A DNA stretch of 45,719 nucleotides. Origin: Galactobacter sp. Its GTDB lineage: Bacteria > Actinomycetota > Actinomycetes > Actinomycetales > Micrococcaceae. Of the stretch, positions 24,298 through 32,580 are shown piece after piece. Below the pieces are notes generated by a model. It ran no database searches. It worked only from the letters and a program-made list of their open reading frames with translations, and was not told where the DNA came from. The position numbers and the translations under genes were made by a program. The DNA is taken from contig NZ_JALAGT010000012.1 in NCBI RefSeq assembly GCF_022712295.1, positions 1 to 45,719 of the forward strand, in the 5' to 3' direction. Positions within the stretch are counted from its first letter, which is position 1; every line of letters starts with the position of its first letter.

Positions 24298-25593
24298 ATG
24301 GCACAGAATCTGACTGATACCGCGGCCCAGCGAAGCAAGGGTGCACCCCTGATCGCTGGTTTCACGGAGGAGGGCGAGGATCTCTCGCCCCTGAACTTGG
24401 CTGCGACCAACCTGGCCCCCATCGGTGGCGACGCCGTGAAGGCGCACTCCCACGGTGGTGGCGATGGCGTGCCCGACTCCTCGAGGGCAGGCCGCAAGAC
24501 CTCCTTCGACGTCAACGACTTCGCGCCCCTGACCGGTCGCGAAGAGGACTGGCGTTTCACCCCGTTGAAGCGGCTGAAGGGCCTGGACAAGTTGGCCCTG
24601 AGTCAGGATGCGGAGCCTGCCGTGTCCTTGAAGACCGTGGAGGGGACCCTCGAGTTCTCGCACGAGGTGGTGGACAAGTCCGCCGATCCCCGCGTGGGCT
24701 GGGCCGCACCTGAGGACCGCGTCGCGGCCAACGCCTGGTCCGGTGTGTCCACCGCGCACGTGATCACCGTTCCGGCTGCCGCCGACGGCGAGGTCGCGCT
24801 GGTCTCCGTGAAGGGCGAGGACACCGCACCCTCCGCGCAGCACCTGGTGCTGGTGGCAGAGGAAGGCTCCCGCGCCACCGTGGTGGTGGACCACTCCGGG
24901 TCCGCGACGGTGAGCCAGAACGTGGAGATCGACGTGCACGACGGCGCCGACCTCACCGTGGTGTCGCTGCAGCGGTGGGAGGACGACTCCGTCCACGCCT
25001 CCGACCAGCAGGCCCGCGTCGGTGGCAAGGCCCACCTGAAGCACGTTGTGGTCTCCTTCGGTGGCGACCTGGTCCGTGTGACCCCGTCGGCTCGTTTCAC
25101 CTCACCCGGCGGCGAGGCCGAACTCTTCGGCCTCTACTACGCCGATGCGGGTCAGCACCTGGAGCACCGGCTCTTCGTGGACCACGCAGCCCCCAAATGC
25201 ACCTCCAACGTGCTCTACAAGGGCGCGCTGCAGGGCAAGGACGCTCACGCGGTGTGGATCGGCGACGTGCTGATCCGCGCGGCCGGTGAGGGTACCGACT
25301 CCTACGAGGCCAACAAGAACCTGGTACTCACGGACGGCGCCCGCGCCGACTCCGTCCCGAACCTGGAGATCGAGACCGGCCTCATCGACGGCGCCGGCCA
25401 CTCCTCCACCACGGGTCGTTTCGACGACGAGCACCTGTTCTACCTGATGGCGCGCGGCATCGACGAGAAGACCGCACGCCGCCTGGTGGTGCGCGGCTTC
25501 CTGAACGACATCGTCCAGAAGATCGGCGTGGAGTCGATCGAGGCGCAGCTGAACGAGGCCATCGAGGCCGAGCTGGCGCAGACCGACTACTGA
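24298..25593 (+). CDS. sufD: Fe-S assembly protein SufD
   Basis: A 431-residue SufB paralogue. The N-terminus has REEDWRFTPLKRL; the beta-helix core runs from about 130 to 330; the C-terminal region has GHSSTTGRFDDEHLFYLMARGIDEKTARRLVVRGFL, shared by SufB and SufD. It pairs with SufB in SufBC2D. It starts 2 bp after the sufB stop. Confidence 0.96.
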   Translation: MAQNLTDTAAQRSKGAPLIAGFTEEGEDLSPLNLAATNLAPIGGDAVKAHSHGGGDGVPDSSRAGRKTSFDVNDFAPLTGREEDWRFTPLKRLKGLDKLALSQDAEPAVSLKTVEGTLEFSHEVVDKSADPRVGWAAPEDRVAANAWSGVSTAHVITVPAAADGEVALVSVKGEDTAPSAQHLVLVAEEGSRATVVVDHSGSATVSQNVEIDVHDGADLTVVSLQRWEDDSVHASDQQARVGGKAHLKHVVVSFGGDLVRVTPSARFTSPGGEAELFGLYYADAGQHLEHRLFVDHAAPKCTSNVLYKGALQGKDAHAVWIGDVLIRAAGEGTDSYEANKNLVLTDGARADSVPNLEIETGLIDGAGHSSTTGRFDDEHLFYLMARGIDEKTARRLVVRGFLNDIVQKIGVESIEAQLNEAIEAELAQTDY

Positions 25594-25616
25594 ATCACAA
25601 GCGATAAAGAGAACTC

Positions 25617-26372
25617 ATGTCTACTTTGGAAATCAAGGACCTGAAGGTCGGTATCGAGACCGAGCAGGGCTTCAAGCAGATCCTCAAGGGCGTCAACCTG
25701 ACCATCCGTGAGGGAGAGACCCACGCGATCATGGGCCCCAACGGTTCGGGCAAGTCCACCCTGGCCTCCACCATCGCCGGTCACCCGCGCTACATCGTCA
25801 ACGGCGGTGAGGTGCTGCTCGACGGCGAGAACGTGCTGGAGATGAGCGTGGACGCGCGCGCACGTGCGGGCCTGTTCCTGGCCATGCAGTACCCGGTGGA
25901 GATCCCGGGTGTCACCATGACCAACTTCCTGCGCACCGCCAAGACCGCCATCGACGGCGAGGCACCGAAGCTGCGCACCTGGACCAAGGAGGTCAAGGAG
26001 GCCTTCGATCGTCTGAAGATCGATCCGGACTTCGCCTCCCGTAACGTCAACGAGGGCTTCTCCGGTGGCGAGAAGAAGCGCATCGAGATCCTCCAGCTGG
26101 AGCTGCTCAAGCCCCGCTTCGCGCTGCTGGACGAGACCGACTCCGGCCTCGACGTCGACGCCTTGAAGATCGTCTCCGAGGGTGTCAACCGTGCCCACGA
26201 GGCCAACGGTATGGGCATCATGCTCATCACCCACTACACGCGCATCCTGCGCTACATCAAGCCCGACTTCGTGCACGTCTTCGTTGACGGTCACGTGGCA
26301 GAGCAGGGTGGCCCCGAGCTCGCCGATCGGCTCGAGGAAGAGGGCTACGACCGCTACCTGGTGGGTGCTTGA
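25617..26372 (+). CDS. sufC: Fe-S assembly ATPase SufC
   Basis: A 251-residue ABC-type ATPase that drives SufBD. Walker A GPNGSGKST, Q-loop AMQYPVEIPGVTM, signature FSGGEKKRIEI, Walker B ALLDETDSGLDVDAL (the Glu-Thr-Asp form typical of SufC) and switch His in LITHYTRIL. AAAGAGAA precedes the ATG. The SufT-like gene starts 4 bp after its stop. Confidence 0.98.
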   Translation: MSTLEIKDLKVGIETEQGFKQILKGVNLTIREGETHAIMGPNGSGKSTLASTIAGHPRYIVNGGEVLLDGENVLEMSVDARARAGLFLAMQYPVEIPGVTMTNFLRTAKTAIDGEAPKLRTWTKEVKEAFDRLKIDPDFASRNVNEGFSGGEKKRIEILQLELLKPRFALLDETDSGLDVDALKIVSEGVNRAHEANGMGIMLITHYTRILRYIKPDFVHVFVDGHVAEQGGPELADRLEEEGYDRYLVGA

Positions 26373-26376
26373 GACC

Positions 26377-26715
26377 ATGACTGACGAGCAGCAGCTGGGC
26401 AGCACGCAGACCCCCATCGAGGACGTCACCGAGGCCTTGCACGATGTGATCGACCCCGAACTGGGTGTGAACATCGTTGATCTTGGTCTGCTGTACGGCG
26501 TGGCCTACAACGATGAGGGCGCGCTGCTCATCGACATGACGCTGACCACCGCGGCCTGCCCGCTCACCGATGTCCTCGAGGACCAGGTGGCCCGGGCGCT
26601 GGATCCGTTGGTGGACGACTGGCGGGTGAACTGGGTCTGGATGCCCCCGTGGGGTCCGGAACGGATCACCGAGGACGGCCGTGACCAGATGCGAGCGCTG
26701 GGTTTCAATATCTGA
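26377..26715 (+). CDS. sufT: DUF59/MIP18 Fe-S maturation factor, SufT-like
   Basis: A 112-residue MIP18-family protein: VIDPELGVNIVDLGLLY, then MTLTTAACPLTDVLEDQV with the conserved Cys, then WVWMPPWGPERITEDGR. Such proteins help mature Fe-S proteins. The spacing after sufC implies co-transcription. The cysteine desulfurase (sufS) and scaffold (sufU) genes often found just before this gene in other actinobacteria are absent here. Confidence 0.93.
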   Translation: MTDEQQLGSTQTPIEDVTEALHDVIDPELGVNIVDLGLLYGVAYNDEGALLIDMTLTTAACPLTDVLEDQVARALDPLVDDWRVNWVWMPPWGPERITEDGRDQMRALGFNI

Positions 26716-26754
26716 GCCACGTGATCATCTGATCGACGCTTGATGCATCAAGGG

Positions 26755-26790
26755 CGAGGGCCCCGAAACCTTAGGGTTTCGGGGCCCTCG
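26755..26790 (+). terminator. Terminator of the SUF operon
   Basis: A perfect 16-bp stem (26755-26770 with 26775-26790) with loop TTAG, in the spacer between convergent sufT and bioN; it may serve both strands. The T-run is weak. Confidence 0.85.
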
Positions 26791-26850
26791 CTCGTTCCCT
26801 GTCTGCGGCCGTCGGATGCCCGACGGCGTGGCGCGGGTTCCGTGACTCGC

Positions 26851-27486
26851 TCAGTCGTGCTTGCTGCCACGCGGCTCGGGCAGGCCGCGCGCCGACAAGG
26901 CGTCGCCCGCATCGCGGGCGCGGGCCACGGCAGCGATGACCAGCGCGGTCGCCGTGCGGATGGGTGCGCGACGCAGCCCGCGTGCAGCGGCCGACTCGCG
27001 GATCCGACGCCAGCTGTCCACGACGTCGGGCAGGGTTCGGAGGAACAGTGCGAGCGCGATCTCCACGCTGGATCGAGGAAGGCCGATCCACCGGCCTGCC
27101 CTTCCGATCCCGTCGATCAGCACCTGCTGGTCGGTGGTGATCAGCAGCAGCCTGGCCAGCGTCAGCAGTGCATAGATGCAGCTGGGTACGGCCAACGCCA
27201 CCCACGGGCCGTTGACGGGCCAGTGGTAGGCCACCAGCAGCGGCACCACCCACCACCAGTACCGCAACGGGGACAGAAACGTTCTGAAGACGCGGGCGCC
27301 GGAGAACGCGTACACCAGGAACGAGAACGCCAGGAGGCCCACGCCATAGCGCCAGTCCGTCCGCAAGAACGCAGAAGCCACGCCGGCCGCGAGCAGCACA
27401 AGGTACTTGCACCAGAGCGGTGTGCGGTGGATCAGCGAGCTTCCCGGCACCGACCGGATGATGTTGCCAGGATCGAGGACGCGCAT
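26851..27486 (-). CDS. bioN: ECF transporter transmembrane protein BioN (EcfT)
   Basis: A 211-residue membrane protein. It begins MRVLDPGNIIRSVPGSSLIHR, has several helices, and carries the two EcfT coupling motifs in Ala-Arg-Gly form (SAAARGLRRAP and DALSARGLPEP) that contact the ATPase. The ATG overlaps the bioM stop by 1 nt. With bioM and bioY it forms a biotin ECF transporter. Confidence 0.9.
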   Translation of the reverse strand: MRVLDPGNIIRSVPGSSLIHRTPLWCKYLVLLAAGVASAFLRTDWRYGVGLLAFSFLVYAFSGARVFRTFLSPLRYWWWVVPLLVAYHWPVNGPWVALAVPSCIYALLTLARLLLITTDQQVLIDGIGRAGRWIGLPRSSVEIALALFLRTLPDVVDSWRRIRESAAARGLRRAPIRTATALVIAAVARARDAGDALSARGLPEPRGSKHD

Positions 27487-28256
27487 CAGGCCCGGTCTTC
27501 CGGAAGCGTCCGGGCCAGGTGCGTCGGGGGAGTGGTGCCCGGCCAGGGGGTTCGGCCCTGGGCCGCGGAAACGTAGGCGTCCACGATCTCTCCCGGTTCG
27601 CCGTCGCCCACCACCTGCCCGGCATGCACCCAGATCACGCGGTCGCAAGCGCGGGCCAGCTCCAGGTCGTGCGTGGCCACGATCAGCCGGGCAGGCACGT
27701 TCATCAATTCCGTGACGACCTGGGCACGGTTGACCAGATCGAGGGCTGAGGTCGGTTCGTCGGCGAGGATCACGGACGGATCCACGGCCAGCAGGCCGGT
27801 GAGGGCCACGAGTTGGCGTTCGCCGCCGGAGAGTGCGTGCACGCTGCGTTCACTCAGGTGCCCCAGCCCTGCCTCGGCCAGCAGTTCCGTGGCCCGTTCC
27901 TGACGCCGGCGGCGTTTCAGGCCCAGCCGACGCAGCGAGAGCTGGATGTCCTCGGTCACGGTGGGCATGATCAACTGCGCGGAGGGATCGGCGAAGAGGA
28001 AACCGAGGGTGGAGCGTACTGCCGACAGTTCGGTGGCGACGTCGTGGCCGTCCACGCTGATGCTGCCCTCCGCGAGGTCTTGCAGGCCGGCAATGGCCCT
28101 CAACAGGGTGGTCTTGCCTTGGCCGTTGGACCCCACCAGCGCGATGCGACGCTGTGGAAGATCGAGCGTGGTGGATTCCAGTGTGGTGCGGGAGGTGCCG
28201 AGTTGATCAAGGACCCGCACCGAGGCGGCGTCCAGCTTGACGGTGGACGTGTTCAC
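27486..28256 (-). CDS. bioM: ECF transporter ATPase BioM
   Basis: A 256-residue ABC ATPase: Walker A GSNGQGKTT, Q-loop FLFADPSAQLIMPTV (typical ECF Q-loop), signature LSGGERQLVALTG, Walker B VILADEPTSALD, switch His in VATHDLELA. The GTG at 28256 overlaps the bioY stop (GTGA), which fixes the start against longer in-frame options. It powers biotin uptake with BioN and BioY. Confidence 0.92.
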   Translation of the reverse strand: MNTSTVKLDAASVRVLDQLGTSRTTLESTTLDLPQRRIALVGSNGQGKTTLLRAIAGLQDLAEGSISVDGHDVATELSAVRSTLGFLFADPSAQLIMPTVTEDIQLSLRRLGLKRRRRQERATELLAEAGLGHLSERSVHALSGGERQLVALTGLLAVDPSVILADEPTSALDLVNRAQVVTELMNVPARLIVATHDLELARACDRVIWVHAGQVVGDGEPGEIVDAYVSAAQGRTPWPGTTPPTHLARTLPEDRA

Positions 28257-28861
28257 AGGTCTCCGGTGCGGCGCGCGGCCAGCGCGGGGAAGGCCTTGAA
28301 CACGCCGGCAGCGATCAGCGCGGCCAGCGCGCACTTGATCACGTCACCGGGCCAGAACGGCAGGTCAGCGGCGAAGGCGGCACCCCACGAGTCGAAGGGG
28401 ACGTTGAGCTTCATGCCGACGATGCCGGCGGGGTGGACGATCAGGATGGAGGAGGCGAACGCACAGCAGAACAGCCACAGCGCCTGCAGCTTGCGGGCCT
28501 TGCGCAGCACCAACGTGGCGAGCGACCCCGAGACCAGCGCGGCCACCGGGAAGGCCAGCAGGTAGCCTGCGCTACCACCGGCCAGCACTCCGAAGCCGGA
28601 GGAGTAGTTGGCGAAGATGGGTAGCCCGGCCAGGCCGAGCACCACGTACAGGGCCACTGCGGTGAACCCACGCCAGCCGCCGAGCAGCAGGCCGGTGATG
28701 GCGATGCCGAGGGTCTGCAGGGTGATCGGGACGCCGGCGCCCCCGACCGGGATGGCCGGGGTCAGCGACAATGCGGCGACCACGGCGGCGAAGACGACGA
28801 CCAGAGCCAGGTCACGGGGCAGGGTGTTGCGCTTGGCAGCAACGGATACGGAGGAAGACAT
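28253..28861 (-). CDS. bioY: Biotin ECF transporter substrate-binding protein BioY
   Basis: A 202-residue membrane protein with six helices and the BioY motifs PVGGAGVPITLQTLGI and GGSAGYLLAFPVAALVSG. It binds biotin. First gene of bioYMN; the ATG at 28861 lies 14 nt from a 15-bp palindrome that probably controls the operon. No biotin synthesis genes are in the window. Confidence 0.94.
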   Translation of the reverse strand: MSSSVSVAAKRNTLPRDLALVVVFAAVVAALSLTPAIPVGGAGVPITLQTLGIAITGLLLGGWRGFTAVALYVVLGLAGLPIFANYSSGFGVLAGGSAGYLLAFPVAALVSGSLATLVLRKARKLQALWLFCCAFASSILIVHPAGIVGMKLNVPFDSWGAAFAADLPFWPGDVIKCALAALIAAGVFKAFPALAARRTGDL

Positions 28862-28875
28862 GGTCCATACCGTAC

Positions 28876-28890
28876 TTGAACAGTGTTCAA
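28876..28890 (-). promoter_or_regulatory. BioQ-like operator at the bioY promoter
   Basis: TTGAACAGTGTTCAA is a perfect 6-3-6 palindrome, 14 bp upstream of bioY. It contains TGAAC-N3-GTTCA, very close to the described actinobacterial BioQ motif (TGAAC-N3-GTTAC type). Binding would block the bioY promoter when biotin is sufficient. bioQ itself is not in this window. Confidence 0.7.
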
Positions 28891-28947
28891 CTCGGCCAGT
28901 CGGTGACATCACGTCGCAAGTCACCCCGCACCGAGGCCATGGGGCCC

Positions 28948-28953
28948 TAGAAT
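28948..28953 (+). promoter_or_regulatory. -10 box for the ABC-F gene
   Basis: TAGAAT, about 45 bp before the GTG at 29000, in the 138-bp spacer shared with divergent bioY. Confidence 0.5.
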
Positions 28954-28999
28954 AGTCAGGTTGCCCGCTTGAGACCCTACGAAAGGACCGGGAAGCACA

Positions 29000-30601
29000 G
29001 TGATCTCCGTATCCGACCTGGAGCTGCGCGCAGGCGCTCGCCTGTTGATGGACGAGGTGAATTTCCGCGTCGATGCCGGCGACAAGGTCGGCCTGGTGGG
29101 CCGTAACGGTGCGGGCAAGACCACGCTGACCAAGGTCCTCGCGGGACAGACGCTTCCGGCGGCAGGCGAGGTCACCCGCAACGGCTCCCTCGGTTACCTC
29201 CCGCAGGACACCCATCTGCCCGACATGGACCAGCTGGCTCGGGCCCGCATCCTCTCCGCCCGCGGTCTGGACGTGGTCACGGAGAAGCTGCGCCGCTGCC
29301 AGGAGGAGATGGCCAGCGAGAACGAGGCCGTACGCGAGAAGGCCATGCGCCGTTACGACCGCCTCGAGGCAGAGTTCCTGGCAGGCGGCGGCTACGCGGC
29401 CGAATCCGAGGCTGCGGCCATCTGTAACAACCTGGCCCTTCCCGAGCGCATCCTCAACCAGCCCATCGGCACGCTCTCCGGTGGCCAGCGCCGCCGCGTG
29501 GAGCTGGCCCGCATCCTGTATTCCAACGCGGACACATTGCTACTCGACGAGCCAACCAACCACTTGGACGCCGACTCCATCACCTGGCTGCGCGACTTCT
29601 TGATGGACTACGAGGGTGGCTTCCTGATCATCTCCCACAACACCGAGTTGCTGGAGGCCGTGGTCAACAAGGTCTACCACCTGGATGCCAACCGAGCCAC
29701 CATCGACATGTACAACCTGGGCTGGAAGAAATACCTGGCTCAGCGCGAGACCGACGAGCGGGCCCGCCGCCGCGAACGCGCCAACGCTGAGAAGAAGGCC
29801 GGCGCCTTGATGCAGCAGGCCGAGAAGATGCGCGCCAAGGCCACCAAGGCCGTGGCGGCTCAGAGCATGATCAAGCGCGCAGAGCGCATGCTGCGGGGAC
29901 TGGAGGAGGAGCATCAGGCCGATCGCGTCGCGGCCCTGCGTTTCCCCAGCCCCGCCCCGTGCGGCAAGACACCGCTCACCGCGGAGGGACTCTCGCGCGC
30001 CTACGGATCGCTCGAGATCTTCACCGGCCTGGATCTGGCCATCGACCGCGGTTCCCGCGTGGTGGTGTTGGGCCTCAACGGAGCCGGTAAGACCACGCTG
30101 CTGCGCATGCTGGCGGGGGTCGACACCCCGGATTCAGGATCGGTGGTACCCGGTCACGGACTGAAGATCGGCTACTTCGCGCAGGAACACGACACCATCG
30201 ACCCCCAGGCCACGGTGCTGCAGAACATGCGTTCCACCGCACCAACGCATCTGGGCGACGCCGACGTGCGCGGCATCCTCGGCTCCTTCATGTTCTCCGG
30301 CGACGACGTCAACAAGCCTGCCGGAGTGCTCTCCGGCGGTGAGAAGACCCGACTGGCGCTGGCCATGATCGTGGCCAGCCATGCCAACGTCCTGCTCCTC
30401 GACGAGCCGACCAACAACCTGGATCCCGCCTCGCGCGAGCAGATCCTCGGAGCCCTGGCCGGCTACGAGGGCGCCGTGGTCCTGGTGTCCCACGACGAGG
30501 GCGCCGTCGAGGCGCTCAACCCGGAACGGGTGCTGCTGCTTCCCGATGGCACAGAGGACCTCTGGAACGACGAATACCTCGAGTTGGTCACCCTGGCCTG
30601 A
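29000..30601 (+). CDS. ABC-F family ribosome-associated ATPase
   Basis: A 533-residue protein with two fused ABC domains and no membrane segments. First domain: Walker A GRNGAGKTT, signature LSGGQRRRVELARIL, Walker B TLLLDEPTNHLD. The Arg/Lys/Ala-rich inter-domain linker (RERANAEKKAGALMQQAEKMRAKATKAVAAQ...) reaches toward the peptidyl transferase centre in ABC-F factors. Second domain: GLNGAGKTT, LSGGEKTRLALAMI, VLLLDEPTNNLD. It resembles actinobacterial ABC-F proteins such as M. tuberculosis Rv1473; whether it is a general translation factor or gives antibiotic protection cannot be told. GTG start with AAAGGA and GGGAAG upstream. Confidence 0.9.
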   Translation: MISVSDLELRAGARLLMDEVNFRVDAGDKVGLVGRNGAGKTTLTKVLAGQTLPAAGEVTRNGSLGYLPQDTHLPDMDQLARARILSARGLDVVTEKLRRCQEEMASENEAVREKAMRRYDRLEAEFLAGGGYAAESEAAAICNNLALPERILNQPIGTLSGGQRRRVELARILYSNADTLLLDEPTNHLDADSITWLRDFLMDYEGGFLIISHNTELLEAVVNKVYHLDANRATIDMYNLGWKKYLAQRETDERARRRERANAEKKAGALMQQAEKMRAKATKAVAAQSMIKRAERMLRGLEEEHQADRVAALRFPSPAPCGKTPLTAEGLSRAYGSLEIFTGLDLAIDRGSRVVVLGLNGAGKTTLLRMLAGVDTPDSGSVVPGHGLKIGYFAQEHDTIDPQATVLQNMRSTAPTHLGDADVRGILGSFMFSGDDVNKPAGVLSGGEKTRLALAMIVASHANVLLLDEPTNNLDPASREQILGALAGYEGAVVLVSHDEGAVEALNPERVLLLPDGTEDLWNDEYLELVTLA

Positions 30602-30671
30602 TTTGGTCGCCCTGGTGAACTGGTCTCCCGAGTGAACTGGTCTCCCGGGTGAACTGGCTTCCCTGGTCCGA
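30585..30671 (+). repeat. 17-bp tandem repeat growing out of the ABC-F stop region
   Basis: Five imperfect units: 30585-30603 (last codons and TGA of the ABC-F gene), 30604-30620, 30621-30637, 30638-30654 and 30655-30671. Units 3 and 4 (TGGTCTCCCGAGTGAAC, TGGTCTCCCGGGTGAAC) differ at one base; units 2-4 each carry a TGA. It fills the spacer to convergent SURF1, where no hairpin terminator is seen. Confidence 0.85.
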
Positions 30672-30676
30672 CCCGT

Positions 30677-31618
30677 TCAGCGACCCGCGCGGTCTCTTTG
30701 GGCCTTGGACCAAGTCTCGGGATCCAGTTCCTCGCCGGTGGTCTCCGCCAGGGGAGCGTCCTCGATGAGGGCGTCCTCGACCTCTTCGTCATGCGGTGAG
30801 CCGTCGCGACGCGGCTTGACCGCCTTGGCACCTGGAAGCTTCCTGGCGCGCATCCGAGGTTCCTCTCCGCGCTCGATGGCCTCCTTGTCCTCCCGATTCA
30901 GGCGGGCCTGTTGCCGCGCGGCATAGCCGAAGGCCACGAAGAACAGCACCGCGAATCCTGCCCATTGCAGCGCGTAGGACCAGTGCATGCCTTCGTCACC
31001 CTCGGGCTTGGGAAGCCGCTTCGGGGCCGCCTCCGGCGCCGGATCCTCCTGGGCCAGGAGCGCGTACGCGCCCTGCTGGACGTTGGTGCCGGTCAATTGC
31101 CCGACGTGGGGCAGATGGATGGAGGCGACCTGCCCCTCGGGCGCATCGCGCCCGATATCCGGTTCCCCGGTCACGAGCCGGGCGGTCACGGTGACGGTGC
31201 CGCTGGGCGGCGCCGGAACGTCGTTCGGCCTTTGGTCAGTTGCGTCGCCATTGGGTAGCCAGCCGCGGTCGATCAGGACCACGGTTCCGTCCTTCGCCTC
31301 GAACGGGACCAGCACCTCCATGCCCAAGGAGGAGGAGACCGTGCGCTGCCGTACCAACACGGTCTCGTCTGCCAGATATCGTCCCGTCAGCTCCACCGGG
31401 GTGTATTCACGTTCGTGAGGGAGGTCCTTCAGCCAGGCACGTGCCGTGTCCAGAGAGACGGCGTCCGAGTCCCAATTCGCGGAGACATTCGCATTGTCCG
31501 CCGCTACCTCGGCACGACGATCCCACTGCCACCAGCTCAACAGTCCACACACTGCGGCGAAGACCACGACCATCATGAGCCAACCCACCCAGCGGGTGGA
31601 GGCAAGGAATCGATACAT
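30677..31618 (-). CDS. SURF1 family cytochrome oxidase assembly protein
   Basis: A 313-residue protein with an N-terminal helix (about 12-30, VGWLMMVVVFAAVCGLLSWWQW), an external domain with the family pattern (LKDLPHEREYTPVELTGRYL, VLIDRGWLP), a second helix (about 214-235, WSYALQWAGFAVLFFVAFGYA) and a long charged cytoplasmic tail. SURF1 helps insert heme A into cytochrome aa3. It belongs to a minus-strand cluster with the zinc-ribbon-like and DUF3099 genes (6 bp and ATGA overlap). Confidence 0.9.
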   Translation of the reverse strand: MYRFLASTRWVGWLMMVVVFAAVCGLLSWWQWDRRAEVAADNANVSANWDSDAVSLDTARAWLKDLPHEREYTPVELTGRYLADETVLVRQRTVSSSLGMEVLVPFEAKDGTVVLIDRGWLPNGDATDQRPNDVPAPPSGTVTVTARLVTGEPDIGRDAPEGQVASIHLPHVGQLTGTNVQQGAYALLAQEDPAPEAAPKRLPKPEGDEGMHWSYALQWAGFAVLFFVAFGYAARQQARLNREDKEAIERGEEPRMRARKLPGAKAVKPRRDGSPHDEEVEDALIEDAPLAETTGEELDPETWSKAQRDRAGR

Positions 31619-31624
31619 GTGGGG

Positions 31625-31912
31625 CTACTCCTGCGATGAAGTCGAGATGTGGGGGTCCTGGTCCTGGTCCTGGTCCAGTTCCGTGAAGGGCACGACGTCC
31701 TTGAGGAAGCCACGAGTGGCGAGGTAGTCGCCGAGCCATTCGCGATGATCGTTGCAAGCCAGCCAGATCTTGCGACGCTCTGGCGTGTGCACTCTCGGGT
31801 TGTTCCAGCGCAGGGCCCAGGCCGCATTGTTGCGACAGCCCTTACGGGAGCACTGCGGGGCAGGACCGCCCGGTGAGGACGCGCCCAGGGATCCCAGGAG
31901 GTCGAAGCTCAT
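31625..31912 (-). CDS. Small Cys-containing protein, conserved actinobacterial type
   Basis: A 95-residue protein with CSRKGCRNNAAWALRWNNPRVH...WLACNDHREWL: three Cys and nearby His that could bind one zinc. Homologues are often labelled 'acetone carboxylase' without biochemical support; nothing here resembles that enzyme. The C-terminus contains a slippage-prone Asp-Gln repeat. It is coupled to the DUF3099 gene by ATGA overlap and lies 6 bp before SURF1. Confidence 0.78.
   Translation of the reverse strand: MSFDLLGSLGASSPGGPAPQCSRKGCRNNAAWALRWNNPRVHTPERRKIWLACNDHREWLGDYLATRGFLKDVVPFTELDQDQDQDPHISTSSQE
31654..31677 (-). repeat. 6-bp coding microsatellite (GGTCCT)4
   Basis: Four hexamers (the last ending in A) encode Asp-Gln repeats near the C-terminus of the small Cys-containing protein; copy changes would keep the frame. 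Confidence 0.9.
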
Positions 31913-32349
31913 GTGTTCTCCTCGGAATCGGGATTCTCTTCGGGGTCCTCCTCCACCAGCTCACCCTCGATGGTGACGCCACCAGGGGCGGACGGCGCAT
32001 GCTCGGACTCGCCGTAGCGGGGCTCGGTGGGGGAGGAGTCCGCCGCGATCTGCTCTGGGTCTGGGGAGGTGGCGAAGCTGGCCCCCTTCACCTGCTCAGG
32101 AGGGCGGATCAGGTTTGCACCCATGACGGCGAACCACGGCAGCACAGCCGAAATACCCATGAGGATCAGGCCCACCCACTCGTTCCAGGTGACGGCAACG
32201 ATGGCTCCGACCACGAAGAACACCACGCGTAGACCCATTTTGATGGCGTAAGCACGTAGACGCTGCCTCGACTCGATCGAGGCGGCCTCGTTCGCACTCG
32301 TCACGGAGTGCACCTGGGCATCCTGGGTCGATTCGTGTTCGCGTCGCAT
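31909..32349 (-). CDS. DUF3099 membrane protein
   Basis: A 146-residue protein. VTSANEAASIESRQRLRAYAIKMGLRV followed by two membrane helices (about 37-57 and 60-82, ending FAVMGANLIRP) is the DUF3099 pattern. The C-terminal 60 residues are acidic and Pro-rich. ATG at 32349, or the GTG one codon earlier (32352). First gene of the cluster that leads to SURF1. Function unknown; the conserved link to SURF1 hints at an envelope or respiratory role. Confidence 0.82.
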   Translation of the reverse strand: MRREHESTQDAQVHSVTSANEAASIESRQRLRAYAIKMGLRVVFFVVGAIVAVTWNEWVGLILMGISAVLPWFAVMGANLIRPPEQVKGASFATSPDPEQIAADSSPTEPRYGESEHAPSAPGGVTIEGELVEEDPEENPDSEENT

Positions 32350-32382
32350 CACCAACCCATTCTTCCACTGCTCGGCTCGGCT

Positions 32383-32448
32383 CACATCCCAGGACGGCCC
32401 AGCGCACAGTCCAGTGCGGCCCAGCGCACATCCCAGCACTCGGATCGG
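32383..32448. repeat. 22-bp tandem repeat in the DUF3099-fabG divergent spacer
   Basis: Units 32383-32404 and 32405-32426 match at 18 of 22 bases; a third unit (32427-32448) matches over its first half. It lies 35 bp upstream of DUF3099 and before the fabG -10 box, so it could bear on either promoter. Confidence 0.7.
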
Positions 32449-32484
32449 GACGCAGTCCTCAACAGGACAAGCGCGTCTCTTCGC

Positions 32485-32490
32485 TAGGAT
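32485..32490 (+). promoter_or_regulatory. -10 box of the fabG promoter
   Basis: TAGGAT, giving a leader of about 85 nt before fabG. No clear -35. Confidence 0.45.
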
Positions 32491-32580
32491 GGGATGGCCT
32501 GTCCTCACGAACTTCACGGATCCGTCGGGGGCAGAACTTTCGTCAAGTGTTACGGCAACCGAAGTGAAGTGAGGAACCTC

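Noticed and set aside
31625..31912. Acetone carboxylase
   Set aside because: A 95-residue protein with a few Cys/His residues cannot be this multisubunit enzyme; the label is inherited in databases.
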